Positions 1 through 6,926 of a stretch of DNA of 64,000 nt are shown here, piece by piece. The first letter of the stretch is position 1; each line of letters opens with the position of its first letter. The position numbers were made by a program, and so were the translations under genes. The DNA lies in contig JACMLM010000048.1 of NCBI GenBank assembly GCA_014379595.1, forward strand, positions 1 through 64,000. Direction: 5' to 3'. The notes below the pieces were generated by a model, which did no database searches, was not told the DNA's origin, and saw nothing but the letters and a program-made list of their open reading frames with translations. This DNA comes from Anaerolineales bacterium. GTDB taxonomy: Bacteria; Chloroflexota; Anaerolineae; Anaerolineales; Villigracilaceae.

Positions 1-1
1 C

Positions 2-49
2 ACCGTCGCCCTCGGCATCGGGGCGGACACGGCAATTTTCAGCGCACTT
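2..49 (+). pseudogene. fragment of a MacB/FtsX-type ABC transporter permease
   Basis: The second forward frame reads ALGIGADTAIFS from about base 8. This is very close to the ALGIGANTAIFS signature of the large MacB_PCD-containing permeases common in acidobacterial-type ABC exporters. In those proteins the motif is followed by a VVNAVLLRPL-like stretch. Here the similarity stops abruptly after the motif, and the frame soon ends. It is probably a truncated remnant at the left edge of the cassette-like region, but only about 16 codons are visible, so a chance match cannot be excluded. Confidence 0.4.
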
Positions 50-77
50 AGGTTGGCGACACAAGAACGCGTTCCCA

Positions 78-494
78 CTAAACCGGGCTCGCGATGCGCG
101 AATGAGCCTCTCTGCGACACTCCGCCCTCATTATTCTAAAGCGATTGTAGCGCTGCACAAAGATGGGATATACATTTACATACAGGTTTATAGCGAAGAT
201 GACAAGAAACTGTACTATGGACAATTGCGGAAGTTTAACTACCAAAATACAAACAGTAAAAAGCAGGGCCAGCGAGTGAATAACTTCGTTCCGCCTTGTT
301 TCCCACTCGAGCCGTTTCAGTTCTGCCTTTAGCACTTCTTGACCCCCCTGTATCTCCGCCTTCTTGCCACGCAGGCGGAAGAGCAAAACCTCAGTGGGCA
401 GGAGATATCTTTTGAAGAACTTCACGCCCAAGAACTCATATATGGATCTCCCATCCCATTGTTCGAGCTTCCTTGGTTCGAAGTAGTTACGCAT
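78..494 (-). CDS. CrtO-like (glycosyl-diaponeurosporenoate acyltransferase family) membrane protein
   Basis: This is a 138-residue protein. The core RRNEVIHSLALL, a hydrophobic pair of segments (about 70-108) and the terminal NVYPIFVQRYNRFRI resemble the conserved H...NxPIxxQRYNRxR pattern of the staphyloxanthin acyltransferase CrtO family. Those enzymes acylate glycosylated carotenoids at the membrane. No other carotenoid gene is nearby, so the substrate here is unknown. The upstream leader is short: about 20 bases separate the GTTAGGC end of the attC-like site from the ATG, as in an integron cassette. It is slightly shorter than typical CrtO (about 165 residues), mostly at the N-terminus. 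Confidence 0.65.
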   Translation of the reverse strand: MRNYFEPRKLEQWDGRSIYEFLGVKFFKRYLLPTEVLLFRLRGKKAEIQGGQEVLKAELKRLEWETRRNEVIHSLALLFTVCILVVKLPQLSIVQFLVIFAINLYVNVYPIFVQRYNRFRIMRAECRREAHSRIASPV

Positions 495-514
495 GTTTAT
501 TTCCTAAAGTAAAC

Positions 515-675
515 GCCTAACGGTTTGCGTCATCGTCCCCGAGGGTGATCTTCCCGAGCGGGATCGCGTAGCTGGGCGCCGGGGCGGGCGTGGACTTTGT
601 TTGGGGCAGAGAAAAACTCGAAGCGCAGCAAGTGGGAGGGTTATCCTGGTGCTCGTGCAGGACGCTTTGTTAGCC
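515..675 (-). other. attC-like site 1 (downstream of the DUF4386-like gene)
   Basis: The ends are GCCTAAC (515-521) and GTTAGCC (669-675), a near-match to the RYYYAAC/GTTRRRY pair of integron attC sites. Just inside them lie complementary GCGTC (527-531) and GACGC (661-665), which would act as the L boxes. The right arm shares ATCCTGGTGCT(C/T)GTGC with attC-like site 3. The stop codon of the upstream minus-strand gene overlaps the right core, as is usual in cassettes. The 161-bp length is long but within known ranges. The interior is GC-rich, unlike the flanking genes. Confidence 0.6.
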
Positions 676-1290
676 CGCATTGATGGATTGATGAGTGTCA
701 TTTTTTAAGAGCAAAATACCTTGCCAGATACCTATTATTGTGCCAAGCAATAAAACAAGCCCATCTAGTTCTTGAAATAGATAAACAAACCAGCCTGCAA
801 TTCCTGCTACGAAATACAATATATTTAGCAGGCGGGGAAAGATGTGTGATGACCAACTGGCTGAGCCAAGTAACACAAACGTCCATCCGAGAAAATGAAA
901 TCCAATTGCATTCATGCCTGCAACAAGCGTAGTCCAAACGAGGAGAACAGTTATAGAGTTTTCCAGATTTAACTCAGGATGTATCAAATGGTAATGACGA
1001 TTAGATGCACGGATAAATGCGACTGCCGCCATGCCTACTGCTGAAAGGACAGCCGCCAGGAGCGCCAAGTCCATGCGCCGAAACGCACTCTTGCCGATGC
1101 GTTCACGAAGCACATAGACCACAGTAATTAGACTGGCTGCTACAACTGGTCCGTAAAGAAAATCTGCCAGGTGATATGTAAATACACCAACGGTATCTCG
1201 CAAATTTCCAGTTAAGTAAATCATCGGTGCAACGAAAAACGACACCGCTAGTAAAAAGGATGCAACCCCGCCCCATTTACTGATTGTCAT
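670..1290 (-). CDS. polytopic membrane protein, DUF4386-like
   Basis: This 206-residue protein has about six hydrophobic segments (near 8-26, 45-62, 75-92, 112-130, 135-165 and 172-195). The N-terminal MTISKWGGVASFLLAVSFF and the overall layout resemble the DUF4386 group of small integral membrane proteins, whose function is unknown. A GGAGTAAAAGCC stretch precedes the ATG, a good ribosome site. The stop codon lies within the core of the neighbouring attC-like site, and the upstream leader is very short. Both fit a mobile gene cassette. The family assignment is tentative. Confidence 0.6.
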   Translation of the reverse strand: MTISKWGGVASFLLAVSFFVAPMIYLTGNLRDTVGVFTYHLADFLYGPVVAASLITVVYVLRERIGKSAFRRMDLALLAAVLSAVGMAAVAFIRASNRHYHLIHPELNLENSITVLLVWTTLVAGMNAIGFHFLGWTFVLLGSASWSSHIFPRLLNILYFVAGIAGWFVYLFQELDGLVLLLGTIIGIWQGILLLKNDTHQSINAG

Positions 1291-1305
1291 GGCTTTTACT
1301 CCTTA

Positions 1306-1348
1306 TTCAAACGCTAAAATTAAATTTCGGGTGCACGCTGTGTTGAGT
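1306..1348 (-). other. attC-like site 2 (degenerate, downstream of the CAT gene)
   Basis: A perfect GTTRRRY core, GTTGAGT, lies at 1342-1348. It sits in a 24-base stretch (1332-1355) that matches 22 of 24 bases of the same half of attC-like site 4 (3446-3469), including GCACGCTGTGTTG and AGCGCTC. The opposite half is poor: TTCAAAC with an adjacent GC at 1306-1314. The site is only about 43 bp long, shorter than usual attC sites. It may be a deletion derivative. Confidence 0.5.
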
Positions 1349-1355
1349 AGCGCTC

Positions 1356-2000
1356 TTACATGGCACCTAGCACAACTTCCGGGTGATGTAGGTAATCCTG
1401 CAGCTTTTCATAAAATCTGCCCATGTGTATTCCATCCATGACAGCATGATGCCCCTGTACACTTAACGGCATCTTCAATATGTCGCTTTCCTTGAAGTAT
1501 TTTCCCCACGCAAAGCGGGGGATAGAATCCGCTGGGTGTAACGGCATTGGATGGCTAAAACTCGTGAATGATACCCAGGGTATGGGGCTCATGTACAACA
1601 CATTATCCTTCTCAGGGTTTCCTTCCAGATTAGGATGTGCTTTCACATCCGCAATATTCTTTTCGGTTCCCCTTGCAAACTCGGAAAAATTCTCAACATA
1701 CTCAACAGCACAAAAGCTGAAAAGATCTTTGTCAATCAATATTGAAAAACCGGGGTTCACGATCTCGTGCTCTATAACTTGATCCCCTCGTATACGTTGT
1801 TTGAATTCTGGAATCGCATTCGAAGCCCGAGAGATGACGTACACCATGGATACGGTGAGCGAATATCCATTGCGCTTCACGAATGGATAAAATGCTGTCA
1901 CATCGACGTTTACACACATACTGAAATGGGGGTGATTAAAACTACTAAATAGTCTGAAATGATTCCGTCGAGACCAAGTCTGCATATCAATATGACGCAT
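1356..2000 (-). CDS. type A chloramphenicol acetyltransferase-like protein
   Basis: This 214-residue protein has the full length of trimeric CatA-type enzymes, which use acetyl-CoA to acetylate the hydroxyl of chloramphenicol in the cytoplasm. The C-terminal active-site signature reads GHHAVMDGIH, with catalytic His near 185 and Asp near 189. The canonical form is HHAVCDGxH, so Met replaces the usual Cys. The N-terminal region (MRHIDMQTWSRRNHFRLF) and the NPGFSI and PWVSFTSF blocks also fit. Known relatives include resistance enzymes and divergent homologues of unproven specificity; resistance is inference. An AGAGGTG ribosome site precedes the ATG. Flanking attC-like repeats suggest a captured cassette. 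Confidence 0.85.
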   Translation of the reverse strand: MRHIDMQTWSRRNHFRLFSSFNHPHFSMCVNVDVTAFYPFVKRNGYSLTVSMVYVISRASNAIPEFKQRIRGDQVIEHEIVNPGFSILIDKDLFSFCAVEYVENFSEFARGTEKNIADVKAHPNLEGNPEKDNVLYMSPIPWVSFTSFSHPMPLHPADSIPRFAWGKYFKESDILKMPLSVQGHHAVMDGIHMGRFYEKLQDYLHHPEVVLGAM

Positions 2001-2059
2001 ATTTCACCTCTTACTCAGTAAATACATTTCAAATGCATGGTTGTATCCAAATTCCAGCC

Positions 2060-2187
2060 GCCCAACTATGTCTTAACCAGACGGATTTCTGTAAAGTCCC
2101 CTTGTGGGATAAGCATCTATATACAGCATTATAAATCGCAATTCTTTGCATATCATCCTGGTGCTTGTGCTGCAGGCTGTGTTAGGC
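2060..2187 (-). other. attC-like site 3 (downstream of the TIR gene)
   Basis: The ends GCCCAAC (2060-2066) and GTTAGGC (2181-2187) match RYYYAAC/GTTRRRY exactly. With flanking bases they form a 10-bp outer inverted repeat, GCCGCCYAAC. The TAA stop of the TIR gene lies inside the right core. The left half, read in the coding direction, aligns with the distal half of site 4 (TTATAATGC, then GTAYATAG, ending ATAGTTRGGC). An internal 18-base segment (2130-2147) matches 17 of 18 bases of the 3' flank of the restriction enzyme gene at 3929-3946. Confidence 0.7.
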
Positions 2188-3303
2188 GGCGTGCCTCTTT
2201 GAGCCATAATATTCCAGCATTCCCAGAAGCATGAAGGCGCGTGTCATAAACGCGAAAAACACACAATATGCTATTAACATAAGTAGATCACCAAATACCT
2301 GCCGAGGATCATTGCTGGCCCAATTGAACATAACGTAATAAAAGTTCTGAACCACTGCATAATGACCGATTAGATAAACAATCAACCCAATCCCTCCAAC
2401 CACAAAGGAAAGCGCCGATTCCCTTTTAATTAATCGCCTTCTCTTGGCGTTTGCAAATTGTTGCCGACGTCCGAATGTCCAAAGAATTATGAAAAGGCAC
2501 GTCACGGTCGAAATAGCCGTCACGAGAGTCGGACTGAAGAGGGCAAACCCACCTGCGGGCCACTGTGCCAGTGGAATGACTTTGGCCAACACATTTGACA
2601 AAGGAAACAGTACGGAAATGCCTGCCAAAGTAGCCCAAAGGCTTTGAAGGAACTTGGTGAACTGCTTGAGTTCATCTATAGACGTTACTTCTTCTTGAGA
2701 ATTATTCATTTTCCAGCGAGCTTGCTGCATATCGTTTTCTCCTGAAGCCGGAGCGGATGTGGTACTCGCTTTCGACGTGGCAGGTTTACCTATTAATTCG
2801 TCGTTATCGTTTTGCTGTGACTCCAGGATGGTTGGGTTGTTTTTTGAAAGCAGATCTATGCCTCTTACTAAACGCGTAAGATGTTCTTGTAAGTCCAGCC
2901 CAGCTCGTACTTCCGCCGCGTTGCGAAAGGCAAGCTCTTGGAGGCTGGATGGCAGCTCAGTTGCCGACGGCATGCGTGCTTTTCCAACCAAAACTGGAAT
3001 CACGGGAATATCACGCTTCAGAGCAGATTCAACCTCCAAACGCACGAAATCAGTGGGATCGTCTAAACGTCTACTTCCTTGATCGTTGGTTAAATTAATC
3101 CAAGAATCTCCGATGAGCGCCAATAGAACGTTACATTGTCCCACGCTATCAGAAATATGTTTTCGGAAATCGAGACCCAATGGAATACTGTCAATATCAA
3201 GGAAAACAGAATTGGGGCCGAAGTGTTTTTCAAGCCTTTCATTAATCATGCCCGCTATATACGAGCTATCATCACGGCGATATGAGATAAAGATTTTTGT
3301 CAT
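2182..3303 (-). CDS. TIR-domain protein with C-terminal membrane segments
   Basis: This is a 373-residue protein. Residues 1 to about 150 form a bacterial TIR_2-type domain. It starts KIFISYRRDDS and contains VFLDIDSIPLGLDF, LLALIGDSW and DFVRLEVESAL; Glu90 sits where the catalytic glutamate of NADase TIR domains lies. A polar linker (about 150-210) leads to four predicted transmembrane helices (about 215-370). Bacterial TIR proteins often act in anti-phage defence by NAD+ depletion or nucleotide signalling. The TIR-transmembrane layout suggests a membrane-linked effector, which is inference. No partner sensor gene is adjacent. It sits between attC-like sites 3 and 4 with a short leader, as a single-gene cassette would. 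Confidence 0.8.
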   Translation of the reverse strand: MTKIFISYRRDDSSYIAGMINERLEKHFGPNSVFLDIDSIPLGLDFRKHISDSVGQCNVLLALIGDSWINLTNDQGSRRLDDPTDFVRLEVESALKRDIPVIPVLVGKARMPSATELPSSLQELAFRNAAEVRAGLDLQEHLTRLVRGIDLLSKNNPTILESQQNDNDELIGKPATSKASTTSAPASGENDMQQARWKMNNSQEEVTSIDELKQFTKFLQSLWATLAGISVLFPLSNVLAKVIPLAQWPAGGFALFSPTLVTAISTVTCLFIILWTFGRRQQFANAKRRRLIKRESALSFVVGGIGLIVYLIGHYAVVQNFYYVMFNWASNDPRQVFGDLLMLIAYCVFFAFMTRAFMLLGMLEYYGSKRHAA

Positions 3304-3327
3304 TTGTTAGCCTTCAAAATCTCCAGT

Positions 3328-3462
3328 GCCTAACTATGATTTATGCGGAATTGTTCTGTATAAGTACCTATGTACGGCATTATAACTTGATTGATCTACT
3401 TCCCTTCCACAAATCCAATCTCTTCCTCGGTCAACCCATATAGTTTGCACGCTGTGTTGGGC
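3328..3462 (-). other. attC-like site 4 (downstream of the GNAT gene)
   Basis: The ends GCCTAAC (3328-3334) and GTTGGGC (3456-3462) fit the attC core consensus, giving a 135-bp site. The GNAT stop codon lies 6 bp outside the right core. The right arm (3446-3469) is nearly identical to site 2 and the left arm resembles site 3, so this is a family of related sites. Unusually, the middle of the site carries the last codons of an Eco57I-like enzyme gene (3396-3449). Confidence 0.7.
3396..3449 (-). pseudogene. remnant of the 3' end of an Eco57I-like restriction-methylase gene
   Basis: Read on the minus strand, these 18 codons give KLYGLTEEEIGFVEGK followed by TAG. The intact enzyme next door ends NLYGLTEEEIGIVEGK followed by TAA. 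The two stretches also agree at most DNA positions. The fragment has no upstream coding sequence: it joins directly to the right arm of attC-like site 4. It is therefore a leftover 3' end from duplication or recombination. Confidence 0.75.
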
Positions 3463-3467
3463 AGCGC

Positions 3468-3929
3468 TCATAGTTTACATCGATACAATGCCGTTGGACC
3501 TTCTTGATACACGACAGTTTGGAGAAACTCCCACCTTAAGCGTTCAAAAATCCCGGCCGCCGCGACGGTTGTGGCAAAAACAGTCTTATACCCTTGATTG
3601 CGAGCGAGTTGCATGCCCGCCCGAACCAATTCTGTAGCGATGCCATGACCGCGATGCGACTCCACGACATATAATCCTCCTAATTCGGGTTGAAACTCTG
3701 ATAACATCTCCGTTCCGTTTTCACGTAGGATAATTGTGCCAGCCAGCGCACTGGACTCGAAGGCAACCAGGCGAGAGGGTAGACGATCACGAGAAGTGTC
3801 TTCAAGAAAATCCTGTTCCATCTCTGATTGCGACCGGTTAGCATAATAATCGGGCCATTGGTCGCCGAACCATTTTGCCAACGTAGGTATAGTATTGGGG
3901 TAGTCTGCGAGGAAACCTATGGTGATCAT
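3468..3929 (-). CDS. GNAT family N-acetyltransferase
   Basis: This 153-residue protein has the GNAT fold length. The acetyl-CoA pyrophosphate-binding loop is visible as ESHRGHGIATELV (near 93-105), preceded by the GGLYVV strand. Later strands include VFATTVAAAGIFERLRWEF. These enzymes transfer an acetyl group from acetyl-CoA to an amine; the substrate cannot be told from sequence. The start codon lies only 15 bases from the stop of the restriction enzyme gene. No clear Shine-Dalgarno is seen, and the region upstream resembles attC-type sequence. It is probably the most recently acquired cassette in the group. Confidence 0.8.
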   Translation of the reverse strand: MITIGFLADYPNTIPTLAKWFGDQWPDYYANRSQSEMEQDFLEDTSRDRLPSRLVAFESSALAGTIILRENGTEMLSEFQPELGGLYVVESHRGHGIATELVRAGMQLARNQGYKTVFATTVAAAGIFERLRWEFLQTVVYQEGPTALYRCKL

Positions 3930-3944
3930 ATAAATCGCAACTCT

Positions 3945-6767
3945 TTACTTTCCTTCCACAATCCCAATCTCTTCCTCGGTCAATCCATAGAGGTTATAAA
4001 CGCGGCTATCAATTTCAGAGTCAATCTTTGCAATCTCACGGTCTAAATTTCTAGCATGGTCTAAATCATCTTCTGGGCGCACAGCTTGACGTTCTTTCTG
4101 TAACGCCAGCATTTTCTCGACCAGCTTCACGATTTCATCATGTGTTTGTTTTTCGGTAGGATTACCAAAGTCAATTTGGTGAATAGGAAGCTTCATTACA
4201 TCTTGACGAAACCATCGAAGCCTGCCACCTTTATCAGCATCACCCAACACCGCAGCAATACGTTTGAAATATGTAAAAATAATTTTTGAATTTAGCAAAG
4301 CAAGAAGATACAGATTATCTAAAGGAATAAAGTAAATAGTATTACTAAAATAAAATCCAGTCGTGTCAAAAGTTGCACGACTCTCTTTAGCAATATCAGG
4401 ATAAATAATTTTAGGCTTTTCAAATTCATCGTAATAATCGCAAGCGCGTAACTCCCACCAATAATCTCCTTGATCTTGTCTCTTCTTTGCGGCATCTTCA
4501 AAAGGTTTTAGATGTTTTGCAATAGCAGGGTAGGTTATTTCAAACCATGCCCATGCATCTTTATGTTTTCCCATATTTGCATTGGTAAAACCTTTAGGAA
4601 TTAATATCAAGAAAGTATCTCTGGAATTAATGCGATATTTCCTAACATCATCACCAACTACAAAAGGTTTTATAAGCTCTTCACTTTTAGAGTTTTGAGA
4701 AATCAACTTTTCTTTAACAGAATGGCTAATTATGAAAGCATCGTTATAACCTGTTTTAATTCCAAAATAAATTTTTTCTTGAACATATTCGCCTAGCAAT
4801 AAACTAGACTGCCGCATTTTGTTGAAAATGTTTTGCTCTTTGTTGTCAGTAAGCGTCCAGTTTCCATCATGCAAAGCACTTTCGTCTAATATTGAAGAGA
4901 CATTTTTTACTTCATCAGTTAATGAATCGAAATCCAAATTTTTGATTTGAGCATACAAGAAGCTTTGTTTTTCAGTTTTCTTTTTTCTCGTAATGATAAT
5001 AACGGGAAATGTTGCGGCATTCCCAAATACTGGCAACTCGCCGAAATCTATAATTTCTAAAATCTCTGCATTTTTTGTCAAATATTGGCGTAAGGCTTTA
5101 CCATAATTTGAACGTATCCATTTATTAGAAACAATCATGCCAAATAAACCATTTGGCTTTAATAATTTATGCGCTTGCTCGATGAAATAAATATATAAAT
5201 CTGCTGTACCTGCGAATGTCTCAAAATTCTGTTTGGCATAGGTTTTGAATTCTTCTCCTAAAGTTTCTTGTCTCACATAAGGCGGGTTGCCAATAATGAC
5301 ATCAAACCCGCCTTCTTTTATAACTTGCGGGAATTGGTTTGGATACGTTTCGTTTTTCAAGCTATTGCCATTTGCAATATTTTCAAGCATAGGCAATTTT
5401 TCGCGTGAGTGTAAACCTCGTAACAATAAATTTAGGCGTGCCACTTCCACAGCTTGCTTGTCTTTGTCCACGCCGAAAATACAACTTTGTAAAACTTCTA
5501 ATTGCCTTGTTCTATCGTGAAAATCAATCTCGCCTCTTTGCGCTTGTCCGCGTTGCTTGGCTACAAAATCATCAATCACATCAAATGCTTCAATCAGGAA
5601 CGACCCTGAACCGCAAGCCATGTCCAACACGCGAGGGGGGTTGGAAGCGTTATACCCATTTTCTGCAAGATACTTTCCCACTGTTTGCTGGACAATATAT
5701 TTTGTGACAAAGGTAGGCGTGTAATAAATGCCTTGTGATTTTCGTTTTGTCCGCTTTTCTTCCACATGCGTTTCTTCTGCGCCCTCGGCAACCACATGAC
5801 CTAAATATTGTTCGTATGCTGTGCCTAATACATCCGCATCAAGAGCATTGAAGTTGTAGCGCGTGAAATTCTTTTCGTACAATCCATTTATGATTTCTTC
5901 CAAATCTGTTGGTGGGATCTGTAATTCTTCTGAAAAATGCCTTGCGAACAATTCTGAGTTATAGACCCCATCCAATTCACGAAAAAGCCCTGCCAGTTCG
6001 CGGTCAAGATTACTGATCTGTTTCTTGTCTTTTAAAACTCTGACAAGAGATTGCAAGCGGTTTTCTTCTACTGCGCGGTCTTCGGCTGTTCGAATGAAAA
6101 TCAAACGATTTAATAAACGTAAAACAGCTTCATCCACTTGCGCGGCTGAATATCCAAGATTAAATCCCTTATAACTTTTGAAAAGATTCTCACGCCATTT
6201 TTTCAAGTCATCAAATAGATTTTGACTGACAGGGAGGCGCTTAACTTTCTTCCCGACATTTTCCGCTTCAGCATCTAACCTGCGCGAAACCGTTTCAGCC
6301 TTCGAGAGCCACCACAAACGTTCGAAATCAGTCAGGTAAGTATCTAAATTGAATTCGATAAATTGAGCGCGAAAAGGGTCACTTTCTTTCCATTCGGCAT
6401 TGAACACTCGCAGACCTTCAAAGTCCGACAGTAAAGCCCAAGTAACCGATTTAGTCCAAGCGTAATCAATCGCCTGTTTCACCCAACGCGGATCATTCAA
6501 ATCTTCGTTTACTTTTTTAGTTTCTAAAAAGAAGCGTGGAGTATTGCCAATCCGAAAAGAAAAATCCACCCATCCACGCGATACTTTTTCCTCGGGACTT
6601 ACTTCATTGATGTTGCTTGTGTCCCACCCAAGAGCCTTGAATAACGGCAATATATATCCAAGCCGTGTTTGCATTTCACCCATTGCCTTACGTTTTGCGG
6701 CGGGAATGTTCTTGAAATTCGTTACCAGCTTTTCGATCTCAGCGTAAGCGAGTTTTTGAGAGGTCAT
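3945..6767 (-). CDS. Eco57I-like combined restriction endonuclease / DNA methyltransferase (type IIG-like)
   Basis: This is a 940-residue single-chain enzyme. The N-terminal part has a PD-(D/E)xK-like nuclease pattern: GWVDFSF with Asp68, then FLETKK with Glu82 and Lys84. A helical linker follows. The methyltransferase domain shows GIYYTP (about 346-351), the S-adenosylmethionine motif VLDMACGSGSF (380-390) and the catalytic NPPY (494-497), typical of N6-adenine gamma-class enzymes. The C-terminal third fits a TaqI/Eco57I-type specificity region, ending in a Glu/Lys-rich tail. No separate hsdS or hsdR lies nearby, so it should cut and modify alone. A defence role is inferred from the family. 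No attC-like site lies between it and the GNAT gene. Confidence 0.85.
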   Translation of the reverse strand: MTSQKLAYAEIEKLVTNFKNIPAAKRKAMGEMQTRLGYILPLFKALGWDTSNINEVSPEEKVSRGWVDFSFRIGNTPRFFLETKKVNEDLNDPRWVKQAIDYAWTKSVTWALLSDFEGLRVFNAEWKESDPFRAQFIEFNLDTYLTDFERLWWLSKAETVSRRLDAEAENVGKKVKRLPVSQNLFDDLKKWRENLFKSYKGFNLGYSAAQVDEAVLRLLNRLIFIRTAEDRAVEENRLQSLVRVLKDKKQISNLDRELAGLFRELDGVYNSELFARHFSEELQIPPTDLEEIINGLYEKNFTRYNFNALDADVLGTAYEQYLGHVVAEGAEETHVEEKRTKRKSQGIYYTPTFVTKYIVQQTVGKYLAENGYNASNPPRVLDMACGSGSFLIEAFDVIDDFVAKQRGQAQRGEIDFHDRTRQLEVLQSCIFGVDKDKQAVEVARLNLLLRGLHSREKLPMLENIANGNSLKNETYPNQFPQVIKEGGFDVIIGNPPYVRQETLGEEFKTYAKQNFETFAGTADLYIYFIEQAHKLLKPNGLFGMIVSNKWIRSNYGKALRQYLTKNAEILEIIDFGELPVFGNAATFPVIIITRKKKTEKQSFLYAQIKNLDFDSLTDEVKNVSSILDESALHDGNWTLTDNKEQNIFNKMRQSSLLLGEYVQEKIYFGIKTGYNDAFIISHSVKEKLISQNSKSEELIKPFVVGDDVRKYRINSRDTFLILIPKGFTNANMGKHKDAWAWFEITYPAIAKHLKPFEDAAKKRQDQGDYWWELRACDYYDEFEKPKIIYPDIAKESRATFDTTGFYFSNTIYFIPLDNLYLLALLNSKIIFTYFKRIAAVLGDADKGGRLRWFRQDVMKLPIHQIDFGNPTEKQTHDEIVKLVEKMLALQKERQAVRPEDDLDHARNLDREIAKIDSEIDSRVYNLYGLTEEEIGIVEGK

Positions 6768-6801
6768 TTGGGTTTCCCTTTCACCTATTTTACCTGCTAA
6801 T

Positions 6802-6868
6802 GAGACCTCGGAGGTCTCTCATGAAGACTCCACGGCCATGAAGTCATCTAGCAAGACCTCCGAGGTCT
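6802..6868. repeat. pair of GACCTCSGAGGTC palindromes
   Basis: Two near-perfect palindromes, GAGACCTCGGAGGTCTC (6802-6818) and AGACCTCCGAGGTCT (6854-6868), are about 35 bases apart in the gap between the restriction enzyme gene start and the end of the metal operon. They differ only in the central S base. They may be a dispersed short palindromic repeat or a dimeric regulator site. Their position at the boundary of accessory and core DNA is notable. Confidence 0.6.
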
Positions 6869-6887
6869 GAATTTCTAAATGCGCTGT

Positions 6888-6913
6888 GGCTCGGAACTCC
6901 GCAGGTCCGAGCC
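6888..6913 (-). terminator. hairpin after the metal operon
   Basis: GGCTCGGA (6888-6895) pairs with TCCGAGCC (6906-6913) around a 10-base loop. It lies just downstream of the last gene of the metal-efflux operon. It has no T-tract, so it may be only a weak terminator or an mRNA-protecting hairpin. Confidence 0.4.
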
Positions 6914-6926
6914 GTTGCCTGACGTA

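Noticed and set aside
102-332. Forward open frame opposite the CrtO-like gene
   Set aside because: Antisense shadow of a gene with clear family similarity; no ribosome site or protein family.
2182-3303. TIR gene as part of a Thoeris-type defence operon
   Set aside because: No ThsA-like partner or other defence gene is adjacent; it stands alone between attC-like sites.
3399-3450. A short terminator or repeat of unknown type in attC-like site 4
   Set aside because: Fully explained as the coding remnant of the neighbouring restriction enzyme gene.
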